DNA of 64,000 nt from Phytohabitans maris (GCF_031085175.1 NZ_JAVHUY010000012.1:159224-223223); one strand, 5' to 3'. Shown: positions 42,661 through 51,822, counted from the first letter of the stretch. Numbers and translations: made by a program. Notes: generated by a model from the letters alone, not told the origin.

Positions 42661-43659
42661 ATGGAGTTCCGTCACCTTGGCCGCTCGGGGATGCTCGTCA
42701 GCGAGCTCTCGTACGGCAACTGGATCACCCACGGCTCGCAGGTCGAGGAGGAGGCCGCGCTCGCCTGCGTGCGGGCCGCCCTCGACGTGGGCATCACCAC
42801 CTTCGACACCGCCGACGTGTACGCGGGCACCCGCGCCGAAGCGGTCCTCGGCCGCGCGCTCAAGGGTCAGCGCCGCGAAGGGCTGGAGATCTTCACGAAG
42901 GTCTACTGGCCCACCGGCCCCGGGCCCAACGACCGGAGCCTCTCCCGCAAGCACGTCATGGAGTCCATCAACGGCTCGCTGCGCCGGCTCCAGACCGACT
43001 ACGTCGACCTCTACCAGGCCCACCGGTTTGACGTGAGCACGCCGCTGGAGGAGACGATGGAGGCGTTCGCCGACATCGTGCACGCGGGCAAGGCGCACTA
43101 CATCGGCGTATCGGAGTGGACCGCCGACCAGATCCGCCAGGGGCACGCGCTGGCCCGCGAGCTGAAGATCCACCTGGTGTCGAGCCAGCCACAGTACTCG
43201 ATGCTCTGGCGGGTCATCGAGCCCGAGGTCGTGCCGACCTGCGAGGAGCTCGGCGTCGGCCAGATCGTCTGGTCGCCGATCGCGCAGGGCGTGCTCACCG
43301 GCAAGTACCTGCCGGGGCAGCCGCCGCCGGCCGGGTCGCGGGCCACCGACGACAAGTCGGGTGCCGGCTTCATCGCGCGCTTCATGAGCGACGAGGTGCT
43401 CGCCACGGTGCAGCGGCTCAAGCCGATCGCGGAGGGTGTCGGCCTCACGATGGCCCAGCTCGCGATCGCCTGGGTGCTGCAAAACCCGAACGTCTCCTCG
43501 GCGATCGTCGGCGCCACCCGCCCCGAGCAGGTGCGCGACAACGCGAAGGCGTCCGGCGTAAAGCTGGAGGCCGACGTGCTCAAGGCCATCGACGAGGTGG
43601 TCAACCCCATCGTCGAGCGCGACCCCGCCAAGACCGCCCAGGTAGCCCGCCGCCCCTAA
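42661..43659 (+). CDS. Aldo/keto reductase
   Basis: This 332-residue NADPH-dependent reductase has the (beta/alpha)8 fold and the catalytic tetrad Asp49, Tyr54, Lys80 and His121 (FDTADVY, FTKVYW, YQAHRFD). IVWSPIAQGVLTGKY and AIVGATRPEQVRDNA mark the cofactor site. It resembles the Kv-beta/YghZ-like branch. The substrate is unknown. The start is fixed by the TAGGGT box. The stop is 3 bases before palindrome B2. Confidence 0.92.
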   Translation: MEFRHLGRSGMLVSELSYGNWITHGSQVEEEAALACVRAALDVGITTFDTADVYAGTRAEAVLGRALKGQRREGLEIFTKVYWPTGPGPNDRSLSRKHVMESINGSLRRLQTDYVDLYQAHRFDVSTPLEETMEAFADIVHAGKAHYIGVSEWTADQIRQGHALARELKIHLVSSQPQYSMLWRVIEPEVVPTCEELGVGQIVWSPIAQGVLTGKYLPGQPPPAGSRATDDKSGAGFIARFMSDEVLATVQRLKPIAEGVGLTMAQLAIAWVLQNPNVSSAIVGATRPEQVRDNAKASGVKLEADVLKAIDEVVNPIVERDPAKTAQVARRP

Positions 43660-43662
43660 CCG

Positions 43663-43720
43663 CAGTGATCAAAGCTCCCCTCAAGTCGTTAGAACGACTT
43701 GAGGGGAGCTTTGATCACTG
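43663..43720. repeat. Family B intergenic palindrome, copy B2 (perfect 28-bp arms)
   Basis: Arms 43663-43690 and 43693-43720 are perfect inverted copies around a 2-base centre, starting CAGTGATCAAAGCTCCCC. It fills the gap between convergent stops at 43659 and 43733. It is the best-preserved member of the family. Confidence 0.95.
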
Positions 43721-43732
43721 AAGCCGCGGCCC

Positions 43733-44494
43733 TCAGCGCCAGAAGCGGATCAGCGCGAAGCCGTCGTCTCTCAGCCACTCGGGCAGGCCGAACGCGGAGC
43801 CGACCGCGTTGACGCCGTCGAAGAACCAGCCGGCGATGCGCGGGTTCCAGAGCAGGGCGAAGAGCAGGATGAAGCCGTACGGGGCGAGGATGTCGTAGCC
43901 CCGCTTCCACTGCGGCGAGAGCCACGGCTGGATGACGTTGCCGCCGTCGAGGCCGGGCACCGGCATCAGGTTGAGCACGCTGGCGGTGAGCTGGAGGAAG
44001 CAGAGCAGCGCGACCGCCGCCCAGAAGTCGTGGTGGGCCACCGCGTCGACGCCGACCGCGAACGGGATCACCAGCAGCAGCGCGAAGACCACGTTGGTCG
44101 CCGGGCCGGCCAGGCTCACCAGCGTGTGCCGCAGCCGCCCGGGGATCTCGTGCCGGTCGATCCAGACCGCGCCGCCGGGCAGGCCGATGCCGCCGAGCAG
44201 TACGACCACCACCGGCAGCACGATCGAGAGCAGCGGGTGGCTGTACTTGAGCGGGTTGAGCGTCAGGTAGCCGCGGTGCGCGACGTTGCGGTCGCCGGCC
44301 ACGAAGGCGACGACCGCGTGCGCGTACTCGTGGACGCAGAGCGAGACCAGCCAGCCGGTGACCACGAAGAGGAAGACGTCGAGGCGGACGTTGCCGAACT
44401 CGGCCCACGTCATCCAGCCGCTGGTGAGGAAGAGGGCGACCAGGCACAGGAAGACCGCGCTCGGTCGGAACGCCTCCCGCGGGATGCCCGCCAC
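43733..44494 (-). CDS. Site-2-protease-type membrane metalloprotease (M50)
   Basis: This 253-residue polytopic protein has the zinc motif HEYAH (His56, Glu57, His60) inside a hydrophobic helix and a second conserved NLMPVPGLDGG motif near residue 175 providing the third ligand (Asp). About six helices are present. The family cleaves membrane-embedded proteins, but many short bacterial members like this one have no known substrate. The GTG at 44494 is chosen for GGAGGG 5 bases upstream; the longer open frame to 44713 has no such site. It is followed downstream by B2. Confidence 0.85.
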   Translation of the reverse strand: MAGIPREAFRPSAVFLCLVALFLTSGWMTWAEFGNVRLDVFLFVVTGWLVSLCVHEYAHAVVAFVAGDRNVAHRGYLTLNPLKYSHPLLSIVLPVVVVLLGGIGLPGGAVWIDRHEIPGRLRHTLVSLAGPATNVVFALLLVIPFAVGVDAVAHHDFWAAVALLCFLQLTASVLNLMPVPGLDGGNVIQPWLSPQWKRGYDILAPYGFILLFALLWNPRIAGWFFDGVNAVGSAFGLPEWLRDDGFALIRFWR

Positions 44495-44517
44495 GATGTC
44501 CCTCCGGGGGCCCAGGC

Positions 44518-44718
44518 TCACTCGGCGCTCGGCAGCAGGCTCATCTTGTACTCGACCCGGTCGTCTTCGACCAGGACCACCGAGGTCACACCGGCGGTGG
44601 CCAGCTCGCGCCAGGTCTGGCCGATCCAGGACTCGGCGTCGGCCTGGCTGCCGAACTGCTCGGCCGGCCCGGCCACCGCCCGCCCGTCCGTGCCTTCGTA
44701 CCGCCAGCTCCACGGCAT
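44518..44718 (-). CDS. Small protein of unknown function
   Basis: This 66-residue protein (MPWSWRYEGTDGRAVAGPAE, ESWIGQTWRELATAGVTSVV) has a compact alpha/beta look and no export signal. It lies 23 bases upstream of the site-2 protease gene on the same strand, so the two probably form an operon. I recall similar short actinobacterial proteins without assigned function. Confidence 0.65.
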   Translation of the reverse strand: MPWSWRYEGTDGRAVAGPAEQFGSQADAESWIGQTWRELATAGVTSVVLVEDDRVEYKMSLLPSAE

Positions 44719-44799
44719 CTCTCGAGCCCTCCCGTCCCGACGAACCTAGACAACCCTCGCCAGCCTAGTGCCCCACCTCACGCGTCCAGGCGGCCGATC

Positions 44800-44805
44800 T
44801 AAGGT
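44800..44805 (+). promoter_or_regulatory. -10-like box TAAGGT, leaderless context
   Basis: TAAGGT lies 6 bases before the ATG of the cobU-cobT gene. The 93-base upstream gap is too short to hold a cobalamin riboswitch. Confidence 0.4.
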
Positions 44806-44811
44806 ACGAGC

Positions 44812-46491
44812 ATGTCCGTTGAGGGATGGCGTACCGCACTGGTGCTCGGTGGCATCCGGTCCGGCAAGTCGGAGTTCGCCGAATCGCTGGTGAGCAAGGC
44901 GCCCGTTGTCCGTTATGTGGCGACCGGTACGTCCAATGGCGACGACCCGGAGTGGGCCGCCCGCATCGAGGCGCACCGCGAGCGGCGCCCGGGTTCGTGG
45001 GTCACCGAGGAGGTCGGCGCCGACCCGTCGCGGCTGGTCGAGCTGATCGCCGCGGCCGGCCCGGAGGAGACGCTGCTCGTCGACGACCTCGGCGGCTGGG
45101 TGACCGGGCGGCTGCCGGAGGGGGGCCGGCCCGACGCGCTCGCCGACGCGGTACGCGCCTGCCGCGCCCGGCTCGTCGTGGTCAGCCCCGAGGTGGGGCT
45201 CTCGCTCGTGCCCACGACCAAGGTGGGGCGGGCGTTCGCGGACGCGCTCGGCGAGGCCAACCAGGCGGTCGCCGCCGCGAGTGACGCGGTCGCGCTGGTC
45301 GTGGCCGGGCAGCCGAGCTGGCTCAAGCTCGACGACGCCGCCGCGCGTCCGGTCGCGCTGCCCGAGGTGATCGCGCCACCCCCACCGCTGGCCGCCGCGC
45401 CGATCCCCTCGCCCACGAACGGCGCGACGCCTGCCGGCACCGACGCTCTCACCGCGCCCACGATGACGCTCCCGGTGGTCGCCACCGGCCTGGTGATCCA
45501 GCCGGGCATGGACCTGCCGATGCCCGACGAGTACGCCGGTCCGCAGGCCACCGACCGGCTCGCCACGCTCGATGTCGCCGGCGCCGGGCTCGGTGCGCTC
45601 GCCGAGGTGGTGTCGTTCGCGGCGGGCACGCAGGGAGTCGCGGTCCCCGCACCGTGGCAGTCCGTGCGCGTACTCCTGCTGCAGGGTGACCACGACGGCG
45701 GTGCGGCGGCTGGCACGACGGCGGGTGAGTCGACCCGGCGGGCGGCGGCGGCACGGACCGGTGAGGGCGCGCTGGCGCGCCTGGCCGCGGAGGCCGGCGC
45801 GAGCCTGCAGGTGGTGCCGGCGCCGGCCGCGGCGCCGATCGAGGACGGGCCGGCGCTCGCGGCGGACGAGGTGGAGGCGGCGCTGCGGTTCGGCTGGCGG
45901 CTCGCCGAGGAGGCCGTCGACTCGGGCGTCGACCTGATCGTGCTGGCCGCCTGCGGCAGCGGCACCGAGGCCGCGGCGGCGGCCGTGCTCGCGGCGGGTG
46001 CCGGCGCCGAGCCCTCCACGGTGCTGGGCCGGGTGGTCACGCCCGGCGGGCGGATCGACGACGAGGCGTGGATGGCCCGCTGCGCGACGGTACGCGACGC
46101 GATGCACCGCATCCGGGAGAGCCCGCGCGGCGCGAAGGACATCCTGGCCGAGCTCGCCGGCGGCGACATCGCGATCGCCACCGGCGTGCTGCTCGGCGCG
46201 ACCGCCCGCCGCACGCCGGTGATGCTCGACGGCCCGGTCGGGGTGGCGGCCGCGATCGCCAGCCGAGACCTGGCCGGGCAGGCGCGGCACTGGTGCCTGC
46301 TGCCCGACCACGGCGGCAACCCGGCGGTCAGGCTCGCCGCCGACGTGCTCGGCCTCAAGCCGCTGCTCGACCTCCGCCTCGACCTGGGCGAAGGGGCGAC
46401 GTCGCTGGCCGCGCTCCCGCTGCTGCGCGCCGCGCTCAACCTCGCCGCCGCCCTCCCGGTGCACCCCGAACCCGAGGTGGCGGCCTCCTGA
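44812..46491 (+). CDS. CobU-CobT fusion: adenosylcobinamide kinase/guanylyltransferase plus DMB phosphoribosyltransferase
   Basis: The 559 residues combine two steps of the cobalamin nucleotide loop. Residues 1-185 are CobU: P-loop GGIRSGKS (13-20), His55 in EAHRERRP for the GMP intermediate, and VSPEVGLSLVPTT then ALGEANQAVA. A Pro/Ala linker (about 186-215) leads to a CobT-like domain ending in DLRLDLGEGATS, whose Glu527 matches the CobT catalytic base. The CobT part looks shorter at its N-terminus and has an Ala/Gly-rich insert near 300-320, so activity is likely but not certain. The stop is immediately followed by cobS. Confidence 0.85.
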   Translation: MSVEGWRTALVLGGIRSGKSEFAESLVSKAPVVRYVATGTSNGDDPEWAARIEAHRERRPGSWVTEEVGADPSRLVELIAAAGPEETLLVDDLGGWVTGRLPEGGRPDALADAVRACRARLVVVSPEVGLSLVPTTKVGRAFADALGEANQAVAAASDAVALVVAGQPSWLKLDDAAARPVALPEVIAPPPPLAAAPIPSPTNGATPAGTDALTAPTMTLPVVATGLVIQPGMDLPMPDEYAGPQATDRLATLDVAGAGLGALAEVVSFAAGTQGVAVPAPWQSVRVLLLQGDHDGGAAAGTTAGESTRRAAAARTGEGALARLAAEAGASLQVVPAPAAAPIEDGPALAADEVEAALRFGWRLAEEAVDSGVDLIVLAACGSGTEAAAAAVLAAGAGAEPSTVLGRVVTPGGRIDDEAWMARCATVRDAMHRIRESPRGAKDILAELAGGDIAIATGVLLGATARRTPVMLDGPVGVAAAIASRDLAGQARHWCLLPDHGGNPAVRLAADVLGLKPLLDLRLDLGEGATSLAALPLLRAALNLAAALPVHPEPEVAAS

Positions 46492-47252
46492 GTGGATGGC
46501 TGGCGGGGGCCCGGCTCGCCGCCACGACCTTCACCGTCCTCCCCCTGCGGGCCGGGCGGATCGACCGGACCACGGCTTCGCGGGCTATGTCGCTCGCGGC
46601 CGTGGTGGGTGCGGCCCTCGGCGCGGTGCTGGCCGGCGCGCTCCTGGCCCTGGACGCGGCCGGCGCGCCGCCGCTGGTCGCCGGCGCGGTGACGGTCGCG
46701 CTCGGCGCGCTGCTCACCCGCGGCCTGCACCTGGACGGGCTGGCGGACACGGCGGACGCGCTCGGCTCGTACCGCTCCGGGCAGGCCGCGCTCGACATCA
46801 TGAAGAAGCCGGACGTCGGCCCGTTCGGCGTAGCGGCGCTGGTGCTCGCGCTGCTCGCGCAGGCGGCCGCGCTGGCCGCGTTCCCGGCCGGACCGTGGAC
46901 CGCCACGCTCGCCGCCGTGGTCACCGCCACCGCGGCCGGTCGCCTCGCCGCCACCTGGGCCTGCCGCCGCGGCGTGCCGGCCGCCCGGCCGGACGGGCTG
47001 GGCGCGCTGGTGGCCGGCACGGTGGGGCCGGTCACCCTCGCCGTCGGCACGGCCGCCGTCGTGGCCGTGGCCGTGGCCGCCGTGCCGGGCCGCCCGTGGC
47101 AGGGGCCGGCCGCCGTCGTCACGGCCACCGCCGTCGCGCTCCTGCTCACCCGGCACGTGGTACGGCGGGTGGGCGGTATCACCGGCGACGTCCTCGGCGC
47201 CGCGATCGAGGTCACCACCACGATCACATACCTGGGACTGGTGCTGCGCTGA
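46488..47252 (+). CDS. cobS: Adenosylcobinamide-GDP ribazoletransferase
   Basis: CobS joins activated cobinamide to alpha-ribazole in the membrane. The 254 residues have about six helices and the acidic motif LHLDGLADTADAL, then DVGPFGV and a C-terminal RRVGGITGDVLGAAIEV. The family starts just before FTVLPLR. There is no in-frame ATG, GTG or TTG there; the only candidate is CTG 46488, overlapping the previous stop as CTGA. The next ATG (46587) would remove conserved residues. Either a rare CTG start, a long overlap with cobU-cobT, or a sequence error is possible. Confidence 0.85.
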   Translation: MSGWLAGARLAATTFTVLPLRAGRIDRTTASRAMSLAAVVGAALGAVLAGALLALDAAGAPPLVAGAVTVALGALLTRGLHLDGLADTADALGSYRSGQAALDIMKKPDVGPFGVAALVLALLAQAAALAAFPAGPWTATLAAVVTATAAGRLAATWACRRGVPAARPDGLGALVAGTVGPVTLAVGTAAVVAVAVAAVPGRPWQGPAAVVTATAVALLLTRHVVRRVGGITGDVLGAAIEVTTTITYLGLVLR

Positions 47253-47289
47253 CGTGCCCCGGGGACGGACGGCCGGGGCGGGTAGCGGG

Positions 47290-47295
47290 TAACGT
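47290..47295 (+). promoter_or_regulatory. -10-like box TAACGT
   Basis: TAACGT ends 8 bases before GTG 47304 and 2 bases before GTG 47298, favouring 47304 as a leaderless start. Confidence 0.35.
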
Positions 47296-47303
47296 TCGTG
47301 GGC

Positions 47304-48239
47304 GTGGGAGAGCCCGACGACGCGCTGATCCTGCCCGTTCCCGAGGCGGTGTCGGCCACCTACCTGGTGCCCGTCGCGACCCCGCCCGACGAGCCGGCGG
47401 CGCTGGCCGACCTGGCCGCCCGGGCGGTCGACCGCGTGGTGTCCGGGCCGGCCCGCGACCTGGCCAAGCAGATGCTGGCCGGGCCGCTCATGACGATCGA
47501 GGCGCGCGAGGTCGACGACCTGCCGCCACTGCCGCTCGACCTGCTGTCCGCGTTCGGCGCGGACGAGGGGCAGGTGGGGCGGGTGGCCGACGCCACGCAC
47601 GTGATCACGGTCAGCGCCGGCTTCCGGCCCGGCTGGCCGCCGGCACACGAGTGGAGCGCCCGGGCGGTCGCGGCCGGGCTCGCCGGCGCGCTCGGCACCG
47701 ACCTGATCGACGCGTTCCAGACCCAGGTGCTCACCGCCGACACGGCGTTGCGGTCGCTGCCCGACGCCGAGGGGCGGGTGCGGCTCACCGACTGGATCCT
47801 GATCCCGTATTCGCCGGGCGACGCGCCGGGCGAGGGCATGTGGTTCACGACCAAGGGGCTGGGCCGCTTCGGCCTGCTGGAGCTCCAGACGCACGACGTG
47901 CCGGCGCAGCTGACCCGCGGCTGGGGCGCGACGCTCACCGGCGTGGCACGGCGGCTGCTGCGCACCTGGAGCGACGCGCTGGAGCCGCCCGGCGAGCCGG
48001 CGTTCCTGCCGTTTCCGGCCACGGTCACGGTCACCGGCCACGACATCGCCGTGGCGTACGGGGCACCGCCGGAAAAGGGCTCCGACCGCGCCGCCGAGCT
48101 CTCGCTCACGCTCGACCCGAGCCCCAACCCGGACGCCGACTCGTTCCTGACCGTCGCGCCGCCCGAGCACTACCAGGGGTCGCCCGGCACGTACTACACG
48201 CGCGTCTGCGCCACACTCTTCGGCGACCCGGTCCGCTGA
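47304..48239 (+). CDS. Protein of unknown function
   Basis: This 311-residue soluble protein has no recognised domain. It shows alternating hydrophobic strands and an ordered middle (THVITVSAGFRPGWPPAHEW, GLAGALGTDLIDAFQTQVLT, then DWILIPYSPGDAPGEGMWFT). The C-terminal part ends in HYQGSPGTYYTRVCATLFGD. Coding statistics look real throughout. It lies 51 bases after cobS but probably has its own promoter. It ends 9 bases before palindrome B3 and converges on gcvT. Confidence 0.65.
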   Translation: MGEPDDALILPVPEAVSATYLVPVATPPDEPAALADLAARAVDRVVSGPARDLAKQMLAGPLMTIEAREVDDLPPLPLDLLSAFGADEGQVGRVADATHVITVSAGFRPGWPPAHEWSARAVAAGLAGALGTDLIDAFQTQVLTADTALRSLPDAEGRVRLTDWILIPYSPGDAPGEGMWFTTKGLGRFGLLELQTHDVPAQLTRGWGATLTGVARRLLRTWSDALEPPGEPAFLPFPATVTVTGHDIAVAYGAPPEKGSDRAAELSLTLDPSPNPDADSFLTVAPPEHYQGSPGTYYTRVCATLFGDPVR

Positions 48240-48248
48240 CCGGCGCCC

Positions 48249-48302
48249 GTGATCGAAGCTCCCGTGAAGTCGTTCCAACGACGTGACGGGAGCTTCGATC
48301 AC
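48249..48302. repeat. Family B intergenic palindrome, copy B3
   Basis: Arms of 26 bases (48249-48274 and 48277-48302) start GTGATCGAAGCTCCCGTG and pair with two mismatches around CC. Compared with B1 and B2, paired substitutions (CAAAG to CGAAG, with the complementary change in the other arm) keep the stem, so the structure rather than the exact sequence is maintained. It lies between convergent stops at 48239 and 48315. Confidence 0.9.
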
Positions 48303-48314
48303 GCGCGGAAGGCG

Positions 48315-49403
48315 CTAGCGCACCTGGGGTTTCACGAAGGGTGGCTTGACCACGCGCATCCGCGACCGGCGGCCGCGCACGTCCACCTCGACCTCGGCAC
48401 CGTCGGCCAACCCGGCCGCCGTGTCGACGAGCGCGAGCCCGATGCCCAGCTTGCGGGTCGGCGAGAACGTGCCGCTGGTCACCTCGCCCACCTCGTCGTC
48501 GCCGGCCAGCACCCGCATGTGCGCGCGCGGGATGCCCCGGTCGAGCGCCTCCAGCCCGCGCAGCGTACGCCGCGGGCCGGCCGCCTTCTCCGCGAGCAGC
48601 GCCTGCCGCCCCCAGAACGCGGGCTTGTCCCAGCCCACCGCCCAGCCGACCCGGCCCTGCACCGGGGTGATCTCCGGGGTCAGGTCCTGCCCGTGCAGCG
48701 CGTACCCCATCTCGGTGCGCAGCGTGTCCCGGGCGCCGAGCCCGCACGGCCGCAGGTCCGGGGTGCCGGCGAAGAGCCGGTCCCACACCTCGACCGCCCG
48801 CCCGGCCGGTACGACCAGCTCGTACCCGTGCTCGCCGGTGTACCCGGTGCGGCACACCACCAGGTCGTCGACGGTGGCGAAGCTCATGTAGCCGTGGTCG
48901 GTGGGGAGCCCGAGCGCCGCGACCGCCTCGGTCGAGCGGGGGCCCTGCACGGCCAGCACCGCGTACCCCTCGTGCTCGTTGGTGACCGTGACCGACGGCG
49001 GCGCCGCGGCCTGGAGGCGGCGCACGACCTCGGCGGTGTTGGCCGCGTTCGGGATGAGGAAGACGTGGTCGTCGGCGTAGAGGTAGGCGATGATGTCGTC
49101 GATCGTGCCGCCGGTGGCCTCGTCGCAGCAGAGCGTGTACTGCGCCCGGCCCGGCCCGATCCGGCCCAGGTCGTTGGTGAGGCAGGAGTTGACGAAGTCG
49201 GCCGCGCCCGCCCCGGTCACCCGCGCCTTGCCCAGGTGGGAAACGTCGAAGACGCCGGCCGCCTCGCGCACCGCCGCGTGCTCGCGCAACACGCCGCCGC
49301 CCGCGTACTCCAGGGGCATGTCCCAGCCGCCGAACGCGGCGAACTTGGCCCCGAGCGCGGCGTGTCGCTCGTGCAGCGGCGACCGGTGTAGTGGCTGACT
49401 CAT
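48315..49403 (-). CDS. gcvT: Glycine cleavage system aminomethyltransferase (T protein)
   Basis: GcvT transfers the methylene group from the lipoyl H protein to tetrahydrofolate. The 362 residues show [34 protein letters not shown]-like [21 protein letters not shown] and [20 protein letters not shown], all typical. ATG 49403 is chosen because TAAGTT lies 7 bases upstream. No glycine riboswitch is seen, and gcvH and gcvP are not in the window. It shares the one-carbon pathway with folD and, through lipoate, the nearby lipB. Confidence 0.95.
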   Translation of the reverse strand: MSQPLHRSPLHERHAALGAKFAAFGGWDMPLEYAGGGVLREHAAVREAAGVFDVSHLGKARVTGAGAADFVNSCLTNDLGRIGPGRAQYTLCCDEATGGTIDDIIAYLYADDHVFLIPNAANTAEVVRRLQAAAPPSVTVTNEHEGYAVLAVQGPRSTEAVAALGLPTDHGYMSFATVDDLVVCRTGYTGEHGYELVVPAGRAVEVWDRLFAGTPDLRPCGLGARDTLRTEMGYALHGQDLTPEITPVQGRVGWAVGWDKPAFWGRQALLAEKAAGPRRTLRGLEALDRGIPRAHMRVLAGDDEVGEVTSGTFSPTRKLGIGLALVDTAAGLADGAEVEVDVRGRRSRMRVVKPPFVKPQVR

Positions 49404-49410
49404 GGGTGGC

Positions 49411-49416
49411 AACTTA
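49411..49416 (-). promoter_or_regulatory. -10-like box TAAGTT for gcvT, leaderless context
   Basis: On the minus strand TAAGTT ends 7 bases before the gcvT ATG. The divergent pepA start is 70 bases away. Confidence 0.4.
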
Positions 49417-49485
49417 CCCAAGGTTCACCGTGTGGTTAGCATCGGCGGGACACCAGCCAGCGTCGAGACCCGCCGGAGCCGCCGA

Positions 49486-51045
49486 GTGACCTCCCCCATC
49501 CCGACCCTGAGCCTGGTCGACACCGATCCGGCAGAGCTGGCGGTCGATGCCATCGTCATCGGCGTGCACAGCGTCAACGGAGACGTGGCCGACGCGGAGG
49601 GCGGCAGCCTCCTGCTGGCCAGCGGTGCGGAGAGCATCGTCGCGGCGTTCGACGGGCGGCTCACCGGCACGCTCGCGCTGCTCGGCGCCACCGGCGCGCC
49701 CGGTGAGGTGACCAAGCTGGCCACGCTCGGCACGATCACCGCGCCGGTCGTGGCGGCGGTCGGCCTCGGCCCGGAGCCGACCGGTGCCGCCCCGCCGCCG
49801 GAGACGCTGCGGCGGGCCAGCGGTGCCGCGGTCCGCGCGCTCGCCGGCGCCGGCACGGTCGCGCTGAGCCTGCCGCTCCCCGACGACGAGGACGCGCCCG
49901 CCGCACTCCGGGCGGTCGCCGAGGGCGCGCTGCTGGGGGCCTACCGCTTCACCGGGTACAAGACGAAGCCGCAGCCGGGCCGCCGGGCGCCGGTGAGCGC
50001 GGTGGTCGTGCACGTGCCCGACGCGGCCGAGGCGGCGGCGGGGGCGGAGGTGACCCGCGCCGCGGTGGTGACGCGGGCGGTCGCGCAGACCCGCGACTGG
50101 GTCAACACCCCGCCGAACGAGCTGCGCCCGCCCCAGTTCGCCGACGCGGTGGCCGCCGCCGGCCGAGCGGTCGGGCTCGAGGTCGAGGTGCTCGACGAGG
50201 AGGCGCTGCGCGAGGGCGGGTACGGCGGCATCCTCGCCGTCGGGCTGGGCTCGTCCGCGCCGCCCCGGCTGGTCCGGCTGTCGTACACCCCGCCGGCCTT
50301 CGACAAGCGGGTCGCGCTGGTGGGCAAGGGCATCACGTTCGACACCGGCGGCTTCTCCATCAAGCCGGCACAGGGCATGTGGGAGATGAAGTCCGACATG
50401 GCCGGCGCGGCCGCGGTCACCGCCGCGATGCTGGCGGTCGCCGCGCTCAGGCCCTCGGTGGCGGTCACCGCGTACGTGCCGATGGCGGAAAACATGGCCT
50501 CCGCGACCGCGTACCGCCCCGGTGACGTGGTGACGATGCGCAACGGCAAGCGGGTCGAGGTGCTCAACACCGACGCCGAGGGGCGCATGATCCTCGGCGA
50601 CGCGATCGCCCGCGCCTGCGAAGACGGGTGCGACTACCTCTTCGAGACGTCGACGCTGACCGGCGGCCAGGTGGTGGCGCTGGGTAAGCGGGTGGCCGGG
50701 GTGATGGGCACGCTGGAGCTCTGCGACCGGGTGAAGGCGGCCGGCGAGCAGGTGGGCGAGCCGGCCTGGCCGATGCCGCTGCCCGAAGACGTGCGCAAGG
50801 GCATGGACTCCGACGTCGCCGACATCTCCCAGGTCAACGCCGGCATGGACCGGGCCGGGCACATGCTGCAGGGCGGCGTGTTCCTGCGCGAGTTCGTGGC
50901 CGACGACGTGCCGTGGGCGCACATCGACATCGCCGGCCCGAGCTACCACTCGGGCGAGCCGACCGGCTACTGGGCCAAGGGCGGCACCGGCGTACCGGTC
51001 CGCACGCTGCTCGCGCTCATCGACGACATCGCCGCGGCCGGCTGA
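49486..51045 (+). CDS. pepA: Leucyl aminopeptidase (M17)
   Basis: This 519-residue cytoplasmic aminopeptidase has the M17 catalytic signature NTDAEGRMIL (Asn361, Asp363, Glu365, Arg367), metal ligands in VGKGITFDTGG and KSDMAGAAAV, and TSTLTGGQVVALG. The N-terminal ~170-residue macro-like domain is present. GTG 49486 has GGAG 8 bases upstream; the open frame extends back to 49402 without family support. It processes peptides, possibly in glutathione- or mycothiol-type conjugate turnover. It is divergent from gcvT. Confidence 0.93.
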   Translation: MTSPIPTLSLVDTDPAELAVDAIVIGVHSVNGDVADAEGGSLLLASGAESIVAAFDGRLTGTLALLGATGAPGEVTKLATLGTITAPVVAAVGLGPEPTGAAPPPETLRRASGAAVRALAGAGTVALSLPLPDDEDAPAALRAVAEGALLGAYRFTGYKTKPQPGRRAPVSAVVVHVPDAAEAAAGAEVTRAAVVTRAVAQTRDWVNTPPNELRPPQFADAVAAAGRAVGLEVEVLDEEALREGGYGGILAVGLGSSAPPRLVRLSYTPPAFDKRVALVGKGITFDTGGFSIKPAQGMWEMKSDMAGAAAVTAAMLAVAALRPSVAVTAYVPMAENMASATAYRPGDVVTMRNGKRVEVLNTDAEGRMILGDAIARACEDGCDYLFETSTLTGGQVVALGKRVAGVMGTLELCDRVKAAGEQVGEPAWPMPLPEDVRKGMDSDVADISQVNAGMDRAGHMLQGGVFLREFVADDVPWAHIDIAGPSYHSGEPTGYWAKGGTGVPVRTLLALIDDIAAAG

Positions 51046-51298
51046 AGGCCAAACCCAAACAGACCCGAGCTACCGCGGCGTCCGCCGTGGTCCGGACCGT
51101 TGCGCGGGGTCCCCGGGGAAACGTGGAGCGCAGCGGAGCGTTTTCTTGGGGTGCGTTCCCGCAGCCTCGCCCTCCGCGTTTGGCAATCTCACCCATCCCC
51201 GACCGAAGGCACCGATCGCGGCCCGCGAGGGTGGTCGGGGGCCGGGGCTGGCTCCGTAGCGCCCCTTGATCGGCGTCGAGGGCGGCTGGTTCCGCGCG

Positions 51299-51346
51299 GA
51301 TCGTGGTACATCGGTGCCCGTCCAGGGGCAGTTAGGTACCACGATC
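51299..51346. repeat. Family A intergenic palindrome, copy A4
   Basis: GATCGTGGTAC and GTACCACGATC arms pair perfectly around a TGCCCGTCCAGGGGCA centre with one mismatch. It lies in the 447-base gap between convergent stops at 51045 and 51493. I see nothing else in that gap except short degenerate GC-rich sequence. Confidence 0.85.
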
Positions 51347-51492
51347 TGCGCCCAGGGCTGGTCTCGGAGTGCCGATCATGGGAAAGAGTGCTCGGGGCGG
51401 TGATCATCGCGCGGAGGGCGGTCACGGGTTGGACCCCGCGCACGCGGTCCGCGACTGGGCACGGACCGGGGCAGGACTCTGCTGTGAAAGCC

Positions 51493-51822
51493 TCAGACGG
51501 TGCCGCCGGCCTTTTTGCGGCGCTCGTTGTAGTCGCGCATGCGCTGCGGATATCCGACCAGCGCGACGTCGTAGATCGGGATCGCCAGGCGGTGGGCAAA
51601 CCGCCGCGCGCCCTCGGGGCCGTCGATGCGCCGCCGGGTCCACTCGCCGTCGTGGGCGATGAGGAGCACGGTCGTCTCGGTCACCGTGGTGCGGGGCTCG
51701 ATGAACGCCTCGACGCCACGACGGGACCGGACAAACTCCTCAAGATGCTCCAGATCGGCACGATTCGCCCCGCGATGACCCGGCGCGCCGCCCGAATCCT
51801 TGCGCCGACGAAACCAGGCCAC
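51493..51822 (-). CDS. Small conserved-looking protein, unknown function
   Basis: This 109-residue protein begins MAWFRRRKDSG and contains LEHLEEFVRSRRGVEAFIEP, TTVTETTVLLIAHDGEWTRR, then FAHRLAIPIYDVALVGYPQR. It has no signal peptide; the N-terminus is basic. GGAAGGAGAG lies 5-6 bases before GTG 51822, which decides this start over the open frame to 52116. It is divergent from lpd. No family is assigned. Confidence 0.7.
   Translation of the reverse strand: MAWFRRRKDSGGAPGHRGANRADLEHLEEFVRSRRGVEAFIEPRTTVTETTVLLIAHDGEWTRRRIDGPEGARRFAHRLAIPIYDVALVGYPQRMRDYNERRKKAGGTV

Noticed and set aside
44719..44811. Possible cobalamin riboswitch before cobU-cobT
   Set aside because: The gap is only 93 bases and shows no conserved B12-box sequence; a -10 box lies 6 bases before the start.
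44913..48302. A 1129-codon minus-strand open frame across cobU-cobT, cobS and the next gene
   Set aside because: It is antisense to genes with clear family motifs; its sequence is low-complexity Arg/Gly/Ala and passes through palindrome B3.
49404..49485. Possible glycine riboswitch before gcvT
   Set aside because: Only 82 bases separate the divergent starts, too short for a glycine aptamer, and no such fold is visible.
50913..51269. 118-codon plus-strand frame overlapping the end of pepA
   Set aside because: It is an out-of-frame extension of pepA into a non-coding gap, with no ribosome site and no conserved pattern.
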